Shown here piece by piece: positions 42,213 through 51,210 of a DNA stretch of 64,000 nt. The notes under the pieces are model-generated. The model saw only the letters and a list, made by a program, of their open reading frames with translations. It did no database searches and was not told the origin of the DNA. Within the stretch, counting starts at the first letter, position 1; the number at the start of each line of letters is the position of its first letter. Location of the stretch: NCBI RefSeq assembly GCF_037203705.1, contig NZ_JBBCAT010000001.1, positions 1,585,418 through 1,649,417 of the forward strand. The letters are read 5' to 3'. Both the position numbers and the translations under genes were made by a program. The DNA is from Prosthecomicrobium sp. N25 (GTDB lineage Bacteria; Pseudomonadota; Alphaproteobacteria; Rhizobiales; Ancalomicrobiaceae).

Positions 42213-42545
42213 TCAGCGGCTCGCGGTTTTCAGGACGGGCGTCCTGGTCAGCGTCGTGGTGGCGATCTCCGGCGCGCGCTGGGCGACCGTGACCGTCTCG
42301 ACGACCGGCCGCACGGCCGAAACCCGCTCCAGGCAGGACGGCGCGATGTAGGGCCAGGTCTGGCGCTCGCAGGCTGCGTCGAGGCGCGCCTCCTTGGCGG
42401 CACGGACCGGCGCCTCGACCGGCATCGGCTCGGCCTTGGCCGGCCCCTCGGCGCTGTCGCCGAGACGATCGGCCAGCACCATGCCGGCGCCGAGGCCGGT
42501 GGCGATGGCGGCGGTCAGGAACAGAATGGCGCGGGTCACGGTCAT
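42213..42545 (-). CDS. Small exported or membrane-anchored protein with WPYI motif, 110 aa
   Basis: An N-terminal hydrophobic helix (ILFLTAAIATGLGAGMVLA) acts as signal or anchor. An Ala/Pro-rich linker and the cysteine-bracketed motif CERQTWPYIAPSCLE follow, seen in many short alphaproteobacterial proteins of unknown function. The tail is Thr/Val-rich. The ATG at 42545 follows a GAGGAG site. It converges with the dioxygenase remnant, with two bases between the two stops. Confidence 0.7.
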   Translation of the reverse strand: MTVTRAILFLTAAIATGLGAGMVLADRLGDSAEGPAKAEPMPVEAPVRAAKEARLDAACERQTWPYIAPSCLERVSAVRPVVETVTVAQRAPEIATTTLTRTPVLKTASR

Positions 42546-42721
42546 GGCGGGCTCCTCTTGCGCCCGCCCGGGCTCCCGGTCGGGGTCGCGCCGCGCGCCC
42601 TGGGCTCCCGGCGCCGTCGCGACGACGCGCTTATGCCCGACCCGTGTTTCCGCCGGATTCCGTCCCGCCGGAATCGTGTTTCGGTTTCTTTTCGTTTCGC
42701 ACTGCAAACCGCAACGAACGA

Positions 42722-44506
42722 TCAGAAAGCCGCCTCGTCGAAGCTCATCATGGTCCGCGACCCGGCCATGAGGCTCGACAGCAGCGCCCCCGTCTGCGGC
42801 AGGATGCGCTCCATGTAGAAGCGCGCCGTGACGGTCTTGGCCCGGTAGAACCCGTCCGGGTCGTCCCCCGCCCGGGCCAGGGCGACCTCCGCGCTCCGTG
42901 CCCAGAGGTAGCCGAGGGCGACCAGCCCGAAGAGCCGGAGATATTCGCTCGCCGCCGCCCCCGCCTCCTCGGGCCGCGACAGCCCGCGCTGCGCGATGGT
43001 CGCGGTCGCCGTCTGGAGCCGCCCGAAGGCCTTGGCGACCGGCGGCACGTAAGGCTCGAGCGCCGGGTCGTTCATCCGCGCGTCCAGCCACGCCGAAACC
43101 GGGTGGAAGAAGCGCCGGAGGTAGCGCCCCGTATGGGCGGGCATCTTGCGGCCGACGAGATCGAGCGCCTGGATGCCGTTCGTTCCCTCGTAGAGCTGCG
43201 CGATCCGGCAATCGCGCACGTATTGCTCCTGGCCGTGGTCGCGGATGAAGCCGTGTCCGCCGAACACCTGGACGCCGATGTTGGTCGTCTCGAAGCCGAG
43301 GTCGGTAAGGAGCGCCTTCACCACCGGTGTGATCAGCTGGACGAAGTCGTCCGCCTCCTGCCGCACCGCAGGGTCCGGATGGTACTTCGCCGTGTCGACG
43401 GACCGTGCCACCCAGCAGGCCAGGGCTCGCGACCCCTCCGTATAGGCGCGCGCGGTCAGGAGCATGCGCCGGACGTCCGGGTGCACCACGATCGGGTCCG
43501 CCGGCTTTTCGGGATGCTTCGCGCCCGTGAGCGAGCGGCCCTGCAGCCGCTCCCGCGCATACAGCACGGCGTTCTGATAGCTGACCTCGGCGAGCCCGAG
43601 CCCCTGCACCCCGACCGCCAGCCGCTCGGCATTCATCATGGCGAACATGGCGCGCATGCCCTTGTGGGGCTCGCCGACCAGCCAGCCCGTGGCGCCGTCG
43701 AAATTCATCACGCAGGTGGCCGAGGCCTTGATCCCCATCTTGTGCTCGATGGCGCCGCATGAGACGCCGTTGCGCGCGCCCGGCCGGCCGTCCTCGGTCG
43801 GCATGAACTTCGGCACCAGGAAGAGGCTGATCCCGGCCGTCCCCTTCGGCGCCCCCGGCAGCCGCGCCAGCACGAGGTGGACGATGTTTTCGGTCAGGTC
43901 GTGCTCGCCCGCCGAAATGAAGATCTTCGTCCCCGTGATCCGGTAGCCGCCGTCCTCCGCCGGGGTGGCCGTCGTCCGGATCAGCCCGAGATCCGTTCCG
44001 CACTGCGGCTCGGTGAGGCACATGGTGCCCGACCAGGTGCCGTCCACGAGTTTCGGCAGGAAGCGGGCCTTCAGGTCGTCCGAGGCGTAGCCGTGCAGGG
44101 CCACGTAGGCGCCGTGGCTGAGGCCCGGGTAGATGCCGAAGGAGAGGTTGGCCGAGCACATCATCTCCTGGAAGAGCGTGGCCACCGTCGTCGGCGCGCC
44201 CTGGCCGCCATAGGCCGGATCGCAGGAGAGCGCGGTCCAGCCGCCCTCCCGGAACGTCCGGTAGGCCTCCGGGAACCCGGCCGGCGCGCGCACCACGCCG
44301 TTCTCGAACCGGCAGCCCTCCTCGTCCCCCGACCGGTTCAGCGGGAATAGCACCTGTTCGGAGAGCCTGGCGGCCTCCTCCAGGATGGGATCGACGAGGT
44401 CGCGCCCGAATTCCTCCAGGCCCGGCAGGGCAGAAAGCCCGTCGCCGTCCATGAGCTCGTAGAGCACGAAGCGCATGTCGCGCAGCGGGGCCTTGTAGAC
44501 GGGCAT
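42722..44506 (-). CDS. Acyl-CoA dehydrogenase (FadE/DmdC-like long form), 594 aa
   Basis: An FAD acyl-CoA dehydrogenase with the extra C-terminal domain seen in 3-methylmercaptopropionyl-CoA dehydrogenase-type enzymes. Motifs include CLTEPQCGTDLGLIRTTA, GTKIFISAGEHDL, QVFGGHGFIRDHG and the catalytic glutamate in AQLYEGTNGIQALDL. The length (about 595) matches the long form. It is the last gene of the beta-oxidation operon, 20 bases after the multifunctional gene. The chain-length preference cannot be read directly; family members range from methylmercaptopropionate to medium and long chains. Confidence 0.9.
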   Translation of the reverse strand: MPVYKAPLRDMRFVLYELMDGDGLSALPGLEEFGRDLVDPILEEAARLSEQVLFPLNRSGDEEGCRFENGVVRAPAGFPEAYRTFREGGWTALSCDPAYGGQGAPTTVATLFQEMMCSANLSFGIYPGLSHGAYVALHGYASDDLKARFLPKLVDGTWSGTMCLTEPQCGTDLGLIRTTATPAEDGGYRITGTKIFISAGEHDLTENIVHLVLARLPGAPKGTAGISLFLVPKFMPTEDGRPGARNGVSCGAIEHKMGIKASATCVMNFDGATGWLVGEPHKGMRAMFAMMNAERLAVGVQGLGLAEVSYQNAVLYARERLQGRSLTGAKHPEKPADPIVVHPDVRRMLLTARAYTEGSRALACWVARSVDTAKYHPDPAVRQEADDFVQLITPVVKALLTDLGFETTNIGVQVFGGHGFIRDHGQEQYVRDCRIAQLYEGTNGIQALDLVGRKMPAHTGRYLRRFFHPVSAWLDARMNDPALEPYVPPVAKAFGRLQTATATIAQRGLSRPEEAGAAASEYLRLFGLVALGYLWARSAEVALARAGDDPDGFYRAKTVTARFYMERILPQTGALLSSLMAGSRTMMSFDEAAF

Positions 44507-44526
44507 GCCTTCGCTCTCCTCCGCCG

Positions 44527-46848
44527 TCAGTTCCGCAAGGGTTTCCCGGTCTCCAGCATGTGCTCGACCCGCGCCAGCGTGCCGGGCGTCCGGATCAGCC
44601 GCATGAAGGCCCGGCGCTCCAGGGCGAGCACGTCCTCCTCCCCGATCGCCTCGGTCGGGTCGGCGTCCCCGCCCGAAAGGACCTCGGCAAGCGCCCCGGA
44701 GACCACGATGTCGTGCGCCGTCGCCTTGCCGAGCCGGGCGAACTGCGCCACCGCCATGTCGAGCGCAACCTTGCCGCTCGGGCCCGGCAGCACGTAGGTC
44801 GCCGGCGCCGGCGCCTTGTGGCCGGCCACCATGGCGAGCGCCCGGGCCTTGGCGTCGGCGAGGAGGCGGTAGCGGTTCATGGTCACCCCGTCCGTCGGCC
44901 GCAGGAACAGGAGGTCCTTCGCCTCCGCGGCCGACTTGGAGACGGTGGCGACCGACACGGTCTCGAACACCTTCGAGACCCCGGGCATCGGCCCCTTCGG
45001 CAGCGTCGGCGCCGCCTGCCAGCGCGCCAGCATCTCCTTGCAGCCGCCCCAGCCGGGAATGACCCCGACCCCGACCTCGACGAGCCCCATGTAGGTCTCC
45101 GCATGGGCCTGCACGGCGTGGCAATGCAGCAGGATCTCGCAGCCGCCGCCGAGGGCCATGCCGGCCGGCGCCCCGACCACCGGGAAGGGCGCGTATTTCA
45201 CCGCCGAATAGGCCCTCTGCCCGGCTTCGACCAATTGCTCAATCTGCCCCCAGGCGGCGATGTTCGCGGCGAAGAGGGCGAGCCCCAGGTTCGCTCCGAC
45301 CGAGAAGTTGGAGCCCTCGTTGTAGACGACCAGTGCCTTGTGGCCGGCCTTCACGACCTCGAGCGATTTCTGAAGCAGGTCGAGCACGTCGGGATCGAGC
45401 GCGTTCATCTTCGACGTGAACTCGAAGCAGCAGACCCCGTCGCCGATGTCCCAGAGAGCCGCCGAGCCGTTCTTCATCAAGGGCTTGGACGCGAGTTTCA
45501 GGTCCGCGAGCAGGATCACGCCGTCCGGACGCACGAGGTCGCGGTAGGTGCCGTCGAGCGTCAGCGCCTGCCGGCGCCCGCCCTCGACCCGATAAAAGCT
45601 CCGCCCCGCGGCCGTCTTCAGGATCGGCGCCACCGGCAGGCCGTCCTCCTCCGCGAGGGCCGTGAAGCGGTCGACCCCGATCCCGTCGATCAGCTCGAAC
45701 GGGCCTTGCTTCCAGTTGTAGCCGAGGCGCATGGCCTCGTCGATCGCGTCGATGTCGTCCGAGGCGTCGCCGGCCAGCATCGCCGCGTAGGCGAGGGTGG
45801 AGGCCATCACGGCACGGGCGTAGCGCCCCTCCGGACTCGGGTGGCGCATCAGCGCCTCCATCGAGCGTCCCGCGTCCTCGATCGCCTGGACGGCCGGCTT
45901 CGCCTGCGGCCGGTACGCCCCGGTCGCGAGGTCGACGGCCTCGCGGGCGCGGCCCTTCTCCCGGTTCAGCCGGTAGAAGCCGCCCTTGCCCTTCCGCCCC
46001 GTGTAGCCCTCGCGGATCATCCGGTCGACGACCGGTACCGGCCGGTTGACCGCATGGAAGAGGTCGCCCGCGGGCAGCGCGCCCGCCATGCTGCCGATCA
46101 CGTGGGGCATCAGGTCGAGGCCGACGAGGTCGATCAGGCCGAAGATGCCCGTCTTCGGGATGCCGAAGGGCCGGCCGATCAGCGCGTCCGCGGCCTCCAC
46201 CGGGATGCCGCGCTCGGCCGCCTCCACGACGCCGGCCGCGAGCCAGTGGATGCCGAGCCGGTTGGCGATGAACCCCGGCCGGTCGGCGCAGTGGACCACG
46301 CTCTTGCCGAGCCGCACGTCCGCGAAGCGCGCCACCGCCGCGGTGGCCTCCGGGCGCGTCGCCGGCCCGGAGACGATCTCCAGCAGCCGCATGTAGCGGG
46401 GCGGATTGAAGAAATGGGTGATCAGGAAGTCGCTCTTGAATCGATCCGTGAGGCCCTCGACGAGACGGCCGAGCGGAATCGTCGAAGTGTTTGAGGAAAC
46501 GACGCTTCCCGGCTTCCGCACGGCCTCGATCCGGGCATAGAGCCCCTGCTTGACCTCGAGCTTCTCGACGACCGCCTCGACGATCCAGTCGCAATCGGCG
46601 AGCCTGCCGAGATCGTCCTCGATGTTGCCCGTCTCGACGAGCTTCGCCGCCGCCGCCGACATGAACGGCGCCGGCTCGGTCTTCAGCATCTTCTCGACCG
46701 CCCCCTTGGCGATGGCGCTGCGGTCGGCCGCGCCGGCCGGCACGATGTCGAGGAGCAGAACCGGCACGCCGGCATTGGCCACATGGGCGGCGATGCCCGC
46801 CCCCATCACGCCGGCGCCGATGACCGCGACCCGTCCGATCTCCGCCAT
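44527..46848 (-). CDS. 3-hydroxyacyl-CoA dehydrogenase / enoyl-CoA hydratase fusion (FadJ/FadB-like), 773 aa
   Basis: Carries out hydration and NAD-dependent oxidation in beta-oxidation. The domain order is the reverse of E. coli FadB. The NAD-binding dehydrogenase comes first (VIGAGVMGAGIAAHVANAG at residue about 8, with SSNTSTIPLG and HFFNPP). The C-terminal hydratase follows from about residue 480, with GGGCEILLHCHAV and GLVEVGVGVIPGWGG holding the two catalytic glutamates. The ATG overlaps the thiolase stop (ATGA), so the two are coupled as in fatty-acid oxidation complexes. Confidence 0.92.
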   Translation of the reverse strand: MAEIGRVAVIGAGVMGAGIAAHVANAGVPVLLLDIVPAGAADRSAIAKGAVEKMLKTEPAPFMSAAAAKLVETGNIEDDLGRLADCDWIVEAVVEKLEVKQGLYARIEAVRKPGSVVSSNTSTIPLGRLVEGLTDRFKSDFLITHFFNPPRYMRLLEIVSGPATRPEATAAVARFADVRLGKSVVHCADRPGFIANRLGIHWLAAGVVEAAERGIPVEAADALIGRPFGIPKTGIFGLIDLVGLDLMPHVIGSMAGALPAGDLFHAVNRPVPVVDRMIREGYTGRKGKGGFYRLNREKGRAREAVDLATGAYRPQAKPAVQAIEDAGRSMEALMRHPSPEGRYARAVMASTLAYAAMLAGDASDDIDAIDEAMRLGYNWKQGPFELIDGIGVDRFTALAEEDGLPVAPILKTAAGRSFYRVEGGRRQALTLDGTYRDLVRPDGVILLADLKLASKPLMKNGSAALWDIGDGVCCFEFTSKMNALDPDVLDLLQKSLEVVKAGHKALVVYNEGSNFSVGANLGLALFAANIAAWGQIEQLVEAGQRAYSAVKYAPFPVVGAPAGMALGGGCEILLHCHAVQAHAETYMGLVEVGVGVIPGWGGCKEMLARWQAAPTLPKGPMPGVSKVFETVSVATVSKSAAEAKDLLFLRPTDGVTMNRYRLLADAKARALAMVAGHKAPAPATYVLPGPSGKVALDMAVAQFARLGKATAHDIVVSGALAEVLSGGDADPTEAIGEEDVLALERRAFMRLIRTPGTLARVEHMLETGKPLRN

Positions 46849-47984
46849 CAGATCGCCTCCAGCACCGTGGCGATCCCCTGGCCGCCGCCGACGCATTGGG
46901 TGGCGAGCGCATAGCGCCCGCCCTCCCGCTTCAGGAGCTGAGCGGCCTTGCCGACGATCCGCGCCCCCGTCGCCCCGAGCGGATGGCCGAGCGCGATCGC
47001 CCCGCCGTCCAGGTTGACCCGCGCCCGGTCGAGCCCGAGGTCGCCGATGCAGGCGAGCGACTGCGACGCGAAGGCCTCGTTGAGCTCGATCACGTCGAGG
47101 TCCGAGACCTTCAGCCCAGCCCGGCCGAGCGCCTTGCGGGTCGCCTCCACCGGCCCCATGCCCATGATCTCCGGCGCGCAGCCCGAGACCGCGATCGACC
47201 GGATGGCCGCGAGCGGCGCGAGCCCGTGCTTCTGCGCGAAGGCCTCCGTGCAGACGAGGACCGCGGCCGCGCCGTCCGTCAGGGGCGACGACGTGCCGGC
47301 CGTCACGGTGCCATCCGCGTCGAAGGCGGGCTTCAGGGCCGCGAGCGTCCCGGCCGTCGTGTCGGGCCGGATGCAGCCGTCCGCCGAGACGGTCCCGCGC
47401 TTGCCCCGGATCGGCACGATCTCGGCCTCGAAGCGACCCTCCGCCTGGGCGCGCGCCGCCTTGGCGTGGCTCTCCGCCGCGAAGGCCTCCTGCGCGTCCC
47501 GCGGGATCTGCCAGCGCCGGGCGACATTCTCGGCCGTCTCGCCCATGCTCATGTAGGCCCCGGGCTGTTCGGCCGCGATGGTCGGGTTCGGCATGGGGTT
47601 GAAGCCCATGATGGGCACGCGGGTCATGCTCTCCACCCCGCCGCACACGAAGGCCTCTCCCGCGTCCATCCGGATCGCGCCCGCGGCCGCGTGGACGGAC
47701 TGCATGGAGGAGCCGCAGAAGCGGTTGATGGTCGCCCCCGCCACCGTGTTCGGCAGGCCGGCGAGCAGGGCCGACAGGCGCGCGATGTTGAGCCCCTGCT
47801 CGCCCTCCGGGAAGGCGCAGCCGACGAACACGTCCTCGATCGCTTCCCCGGGCACCCCGGTCCGCTCCATGAGCGCCCGGATCACCTGCGCGGCGAGGTC
47901 GTCCGGTCGGACCGGGGCGAGTTCGCCCCGCTTGGCCGGGGTGAAGGGCGAGCGCGCGTAGCCCGCGACGACGATCCGCGTCAT
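46848..47984 (-). CDS. Acetyl-CoA acyltransferase (thiolase, FadA-like), 378 aa
   Basis: Thiolytic cleavage in beta-oxidation. The acyl-enzyme cysteine is in NRFCGSSMQS (about residue 89). The second active-site group is visible as GHPLGATGAR and the C-terminal TQCVGGGQG, whose Cys is the proton-transfer residue; ELNEAFASQ is also diagnostic. Its ATG overlaps the stop of the ligase gene by four bases and its TGA overlaps the next start. The three proteins are therefore made in a fixed order. Confidence 0.93.
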   Translation of the reverse strand: MTRIVVAGYARSPFTPAKRGELAPVRPDDLAAQVIRALMERTGVPGEAIEDVFVGCAFPEGEQGLNIARLSALLAGLPNTVAGATINRFCGSSMQSVHAAAGAIRMDAGEAFVCGGVESMTRVPIMGFNPMPNPTIAAEQPGAYMSMGETAENVARRWQIPRDAQEAFAAESHAKAARAQAEGRFEAEIVPIRGKRGTVSADGCIRPDTTAGTLAALKPAFDADGTVTAGTSSPLTDGAAAVLVCTEAFAQKHGLAPLAAIRSIAVSGCAPEIMGMGPVEATRKALGRAGLKVSDLDVIELNEAFASQSLACIGDLGLDRARVNLDGGAIALGHPLGATGARIVGKAAQLLKREGGRYALATQCVGGGQGIATVLEAI

Positions 47985-49660
47985 GCAGTCTCTCCCTGTC
48001 GGGCTTGCGCGCCCTGTCCGGCCTTGGCCGCCTCCTCGGCGACCAGTTCCTTCTTGGACAGCTTGCCGATCATGGTTTTCGGAAGTGTGTCGCGGATCTC
48101 GATCTCTTTCGGCATCTCGATGCGCGACAGGTAGCCGGCGAGGAAGGCCATCAGGTCCTCGGGCCTGGCGCTGGCGTCGGCCCGCAACGTGACGAAGGCC
48201 TTGGGCGCCTGGCCGCGATAGGGGTCCGGCACCCCGATCGCCACCGCCTCGGAGACCGCCGGGTGCTGGTAGAGCGCCTCCTCGATCACCCGGGGATAGA
48301 CGTTGAACCCGGAGCACAGGATCAAGTCCTTGATCCGGTCGACGATGAAGATGAACCCGTCCGGGTCGCGGTAGCCGACGTCCCCGGTCCTGAGCGCCGG
48401 CCCGCGGAAGACCGCCTTCGTCTCCTCCGGCCGGTTCCAGTAGCCCGCCATCACCTGCGGCCCGAGGATGCAGAGTTCGCCCTTCTCGCCCTCCGGCACG
48501 AGGCTGCCGTCGTCGGGCGAGCGGATCTCGATGGTCGTGCCCGGCACGGGCTTGCCGATCGACCCCGCCTTGCCGGGCGCGTCGAGCGGGTTGACGGCGA
48601 CCACGGGCGAGCACTCGGTGAGCCCGTAGCCCTCGACCAGCCGGCAGCCGGACCGCGCCTCGAAGGCCTTCAGGATCTCTGCCGGCAGCGGCGCCCCGCC
48701 CGAGATGCAGTATTTGAGGCTGGTCAGGTCGACCGGGGCGTTCTCCATGGCGGTGTTGATCGCCGCGTAGAGGGTCGGCACGCCGGGGAACAGGGTCGGC
48801 CGCTTCCGGGCGACCACGTCGATCACCTGCGCGAGTTCGAAGCGCGGCAGCAGGATCAGCTCCGCCCCGAGCTTCAGCCCCAGGAACATGCCGACCGACA
48901 TGGCGAAGACATGGAAGAGCGGCAGCACGCAGAGGAGCTTCTCGTAGCCGGGCTCGGCCTTCGGGATCACCCGGCGCATCTGCTCGAGCTGGGCCGAGAG
49001 GTTGCCGTGGGTCAGCATCGCCCCCTTGGGCACCCCGGTGGTCCCGCCCGTGTATTGCAGAACCGCCACGTCCCGGTCCGGATCGACCGTGACCGGCCGG
49101 GCGCCCTTCGCGGCGAGGAGGCGGTCCCACTTCACGTGGCGGGCGTCGTCCGGGATCGCCGCCAGCTCCTTGCGCCTCAGGATCGGGAAGAGCTGGCGCT
49201 TGGGGAAGGGCAGGACCGCCGCCATCGGGCAGACGACGATCGTCTTCAGGCTCGTCCGTCCGAGGAGGCCCGCGACCTTCGGGTAGATCAGCGCCAGGTC
49301 CATCGTCACCATGATCGAGGTCCCCGAATCCTCGATCTGGTTCGCGAGTTCCCGCTCCACATAGAGCGGGTTGTAGTTCACCACCGTCCCGCCCGCCTTC
49401 AGCACCCCGAAGAAGGCCACGATCGCGTAGGGCGTATTGGGCAGGCAGAGGCCGACCCGCACCCCCGGCCCGACGCCCAGGTCCTGGAACCCCTTGGCGG
49501 CCCGCTCGACGAGATCGCCGATCTCCGCATAGGTCCAGCGCTTGCCGAGGAAGTCGATGCAGGGCCGCGACGCGAAGGCGGCGACGGCCTCGTCCAGGAC
49601 GGCCCAGGCCGGCCCCTTCGGCAGGCCCGCCGCAGACAGGTCCCGGGCGTTCGGCTCCAT
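47981..49660 (-). CDS. Long-chain acyl-CoA ligase (FadD-like), 559 aa
   Basis: Activates fatty acids with ATP and CoA. The AMP-binding signature is LQYTGGTTGVPKGAMLTHGN; later motifs are GYGLTECSP, YRDPDGFIFIVDRIKDLI with the adenylate-contacting residues, and the C-terminal lysine in PKTMIGKLSKKEL. The ATG at 49660 (MEPNARDLS) is chosen over an in-frame upstream start. It heads the beta-oxidation operon and lies about 110 bases after the cytochrome P450 gene. The exact chain length is not visible. Confidence 0.92.
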   Translation of the reverse strand: MEPNARDLSAAGLPKGPAWAVLDEAVAAFASRPCIDFLGKRWTYAEIGDLVERAAKGFQDLGVGPGVRVGLCLPNTPYAIVAFFGVLKAGGTVVNYNPLYVERELANQIEDSGTSIMVTMDLALIYPKVAGLLGRTSLKTIVVCPMAAVLPFPKRQLFPILRRKELAAIPDDARHVKWDRLLAAKGARPVTVDPDRDVAVLQYTGGTTGVPKGAMLTHGNLSAQLEQMRRVIPKAEPGYEKLLCVLPLFHVFAMSVGMFLGLKLGAELILLPRFELAQVIDVVARKRPTLFPGVPTLYAAINTAMENAPVDLTSLKYCISGGAPLPAEILKAFEARSGCRLVEGYGLTECSPVVAVNPLDAPGKAGSIGKPVPGTTIEIRSPDDGSLVPEGEKGELCILGPQVMAGYWNRPEETKAVFRGPALRTGDVGYRDPDGFIFIVDRIKDLILCSGFNVYPRVIEEALYQHPAVSEAVAIGVPDPYRGQAPKAFVTLRADASARPEDLMAFLAGYLSRIEMPKEIEIRDTLPKTMIGKLSKKELVAEEAAKAGQGAQARQGETA

Positions 49661-49768
49661 CGCGTCCCTCCCCGCCGATTCCTCTTCTTTCACATAGGAC
49701 AACACCGATCCCCGGCGAGGTCCACCTTGCGCCGCGGGAGGAGCCCACACGATTGCGGGAGGAAGCGC

Positions 49769-51010
49769 TCAGGCGACCCGGACCGGTACGGCGAGGAAGC
49801 CGCGGAACCGGGCCCGCCCGCCGCGGACGGGCGCCCCGTCGAAGCGGTAGCCGGGGAAGCGGGCGAGGAAGCGCCCGATCGCGACGGCGCCTTCCAGGCG
49901 CGCGAGGCTCATGCCCGCGCACTGGTGAATGCCGGACGCGAAGGCGAGATGCGGATTCGGGCTGCGTCCGACGTCCAGCCGCTCCGGATCGGGGAAGACC
50001 TCCGGGTCCCGGTTGGCCCCGCCGATGCAGAGCGTGATGAGCGTGCCCGCCGGCAGCGCCGTCCCGCCGATCTCCACCGGCGCGGTCGTGATCCGGTTGC
50101 CGAGCTGGTTGGAGCTCTCGTAGCGCAGGAACTCCTCGACGGCCCGCTTCAGGAGCGACGGGTCGGCGAGCAGCCGCGCCTTCTCGCTCGCGTGCTCCAG
50201 CAGGGTGACGAGCCCGTTGCCGATCAGGTTGGTGGTCGTCTCGTGCCCGGCGTTGAGGAGGAAGATGCAGTTCTGCAGGAGCTCCGCGTGGGTCAGCCGC
50301 TCCCCGTCCGCCTCGCCCTGGACGAGCCGGGTGAGCACGTCCGTCTCCGGGTTGCCCGGCCGCGCCCGCCGGTCGGCCACCAGGCCCTCCAGGTAGGCCA
50401 GGAACTCGGTCACGGCCCGGTTGCCGCGCTCGGCCGCCGCCGGCGTCAGCACCGGCTCGAGCGCGCCCAGGATCGCGAGCGACCAGTCCCTGAGCGGCCC
50501 CCGGTCCGCGTGCGGCACGCCGAGCAGGTTGCCGATCACCTCGACCGGGATCGCCGCCGCGAAGTCCTCGATCAGGTCGGCCCGGCCCTTCTCGGCCATG
50601 CGGTCGAGAAGCCGGTCGACGAGCGCGACCAGCGCCGGCTCCATGCCCGCGACCGCCCGCGGCGTCAGGGCGCCCGCGATCAGGCGGCGGACCCGCGTGT
50701 GCAGGGGCGGGTCGTTGAAGACGAGGCTCGTCGTGTGGTGCTCGTAGAGCGGGCTGTCGCCGTACTTCGGCTTGAACTCGACCTTCTTGTCCGACGAGAA
50801 GACCTTCGGGTCCTTGTAGACCTGTAGCACGTCGCGGTAGCGCGACAGGAAGACCGCCCCGTTCGGCAGCCGCTTCACCGGCTCGTGCTCCCGCAGCGCC
50901 CGGTAGGTGGGGTAGGGGTCCTCGTAGAAGCTCGGCGGCAGTCGGGTCAGGTCGAAGGAGGCGGCGAGATCCCGTCCCCCGGCAGCCCCAAGGCTTTCGC
51001 TCCGGTCCAA
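49769..51010 (-). CDS. Cytochrome P450, 413 aa
   Basis: A soluble bacterial class P450. The I-helix oxygen-activation motif is LLNAGHETTTNLIG, the K-helix ExxR is EEFLRYES, and the heme loop is FASGIHQCAGMSLARLEG with the thiolate at C364. I chose TTG at 51010: a strong AGGGAGGA site sits six bases upstream, and the N-terminal residues beyond the next ATG do not resemble the family. Placed directly before the beta-oxidation operon on the same strand, it may hydroxylate a substrate fed into that pathway. No ferredoxin partner is adjacent. Confidence 0.9.
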   Translation of the reverse strand: MDRSESLGAAGGRDLAASFDLTRLPPSFYEDPYPTYRALREHEPVKRLPNGAVFLSRYRDVLQVYKDPKVFSSDKKVEFKPKYGDSPLYEHHTTSLVFNDPPLHTRVRRLIAGALTPRAVAGMEPALVALVDRLLDRMAEKGRADLIEDFAAAIPVEVIGNLLGVPHADRGPLRDWSLAILGALEPVLTPAAAERGNRAVTEFLAYLEGLVADRRARPGNPETDVLTRLVQGEADGERLTHAELLQNCIFLLNAGHETTTNLIGNGLVTLLEHASEKARLLADPSLLKRAVEEFLRYESSNQLGNRITTAPVEIGGTALPAGTLITLCIGGANRDPEVFPDPERLDVGRSPNPHLAFASGIHQCAGMSLARLEGAVAIGRFLARFPGYRFDGAPVRGGRARFRGFLAVPVRVA

Positions 51011-51016
51011 GTCCGA

Positions 51017-51024
51017 TCCTCCCT
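51017..51024 (-). promoter_or_regulatory. Shine-Dalgarno site fixing the P450 TTG start
   Basis: AGGGAGGA (read on the minus strand) lies six bases before the TTG at 51010. It is the best ribosome site near the 5' end of the P450 gene. Confidence 0.65.
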
Positions 51025-51210
51025 GGCGCGCCCGTCCGGCGGTTTCCGGTCGCCCCGATCGTATCAAATGCAACGGACGCCGGCCAACCCGGCCTCCGCA
51101 GATCTGTCGAGCGGCGGGCCGGGCGGTCGCAGACCCGCAAGGCCGGAACCTTCCCGCCCGCGCCGCGCTTCCGACGGGATCATAGCCCCGCCACCAGAGT
51201 CCCGCGCCCC

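Noticed and set aside
46848-51140. A 1430-codon open frame on the minus strand spanning thiolase, ligase and P450
   Set aside because: Only the thiolase part (46848-47984) is real in this frame; the rest is a frame-shifted shadow of the acyl-CoA ligase and P450 genes.
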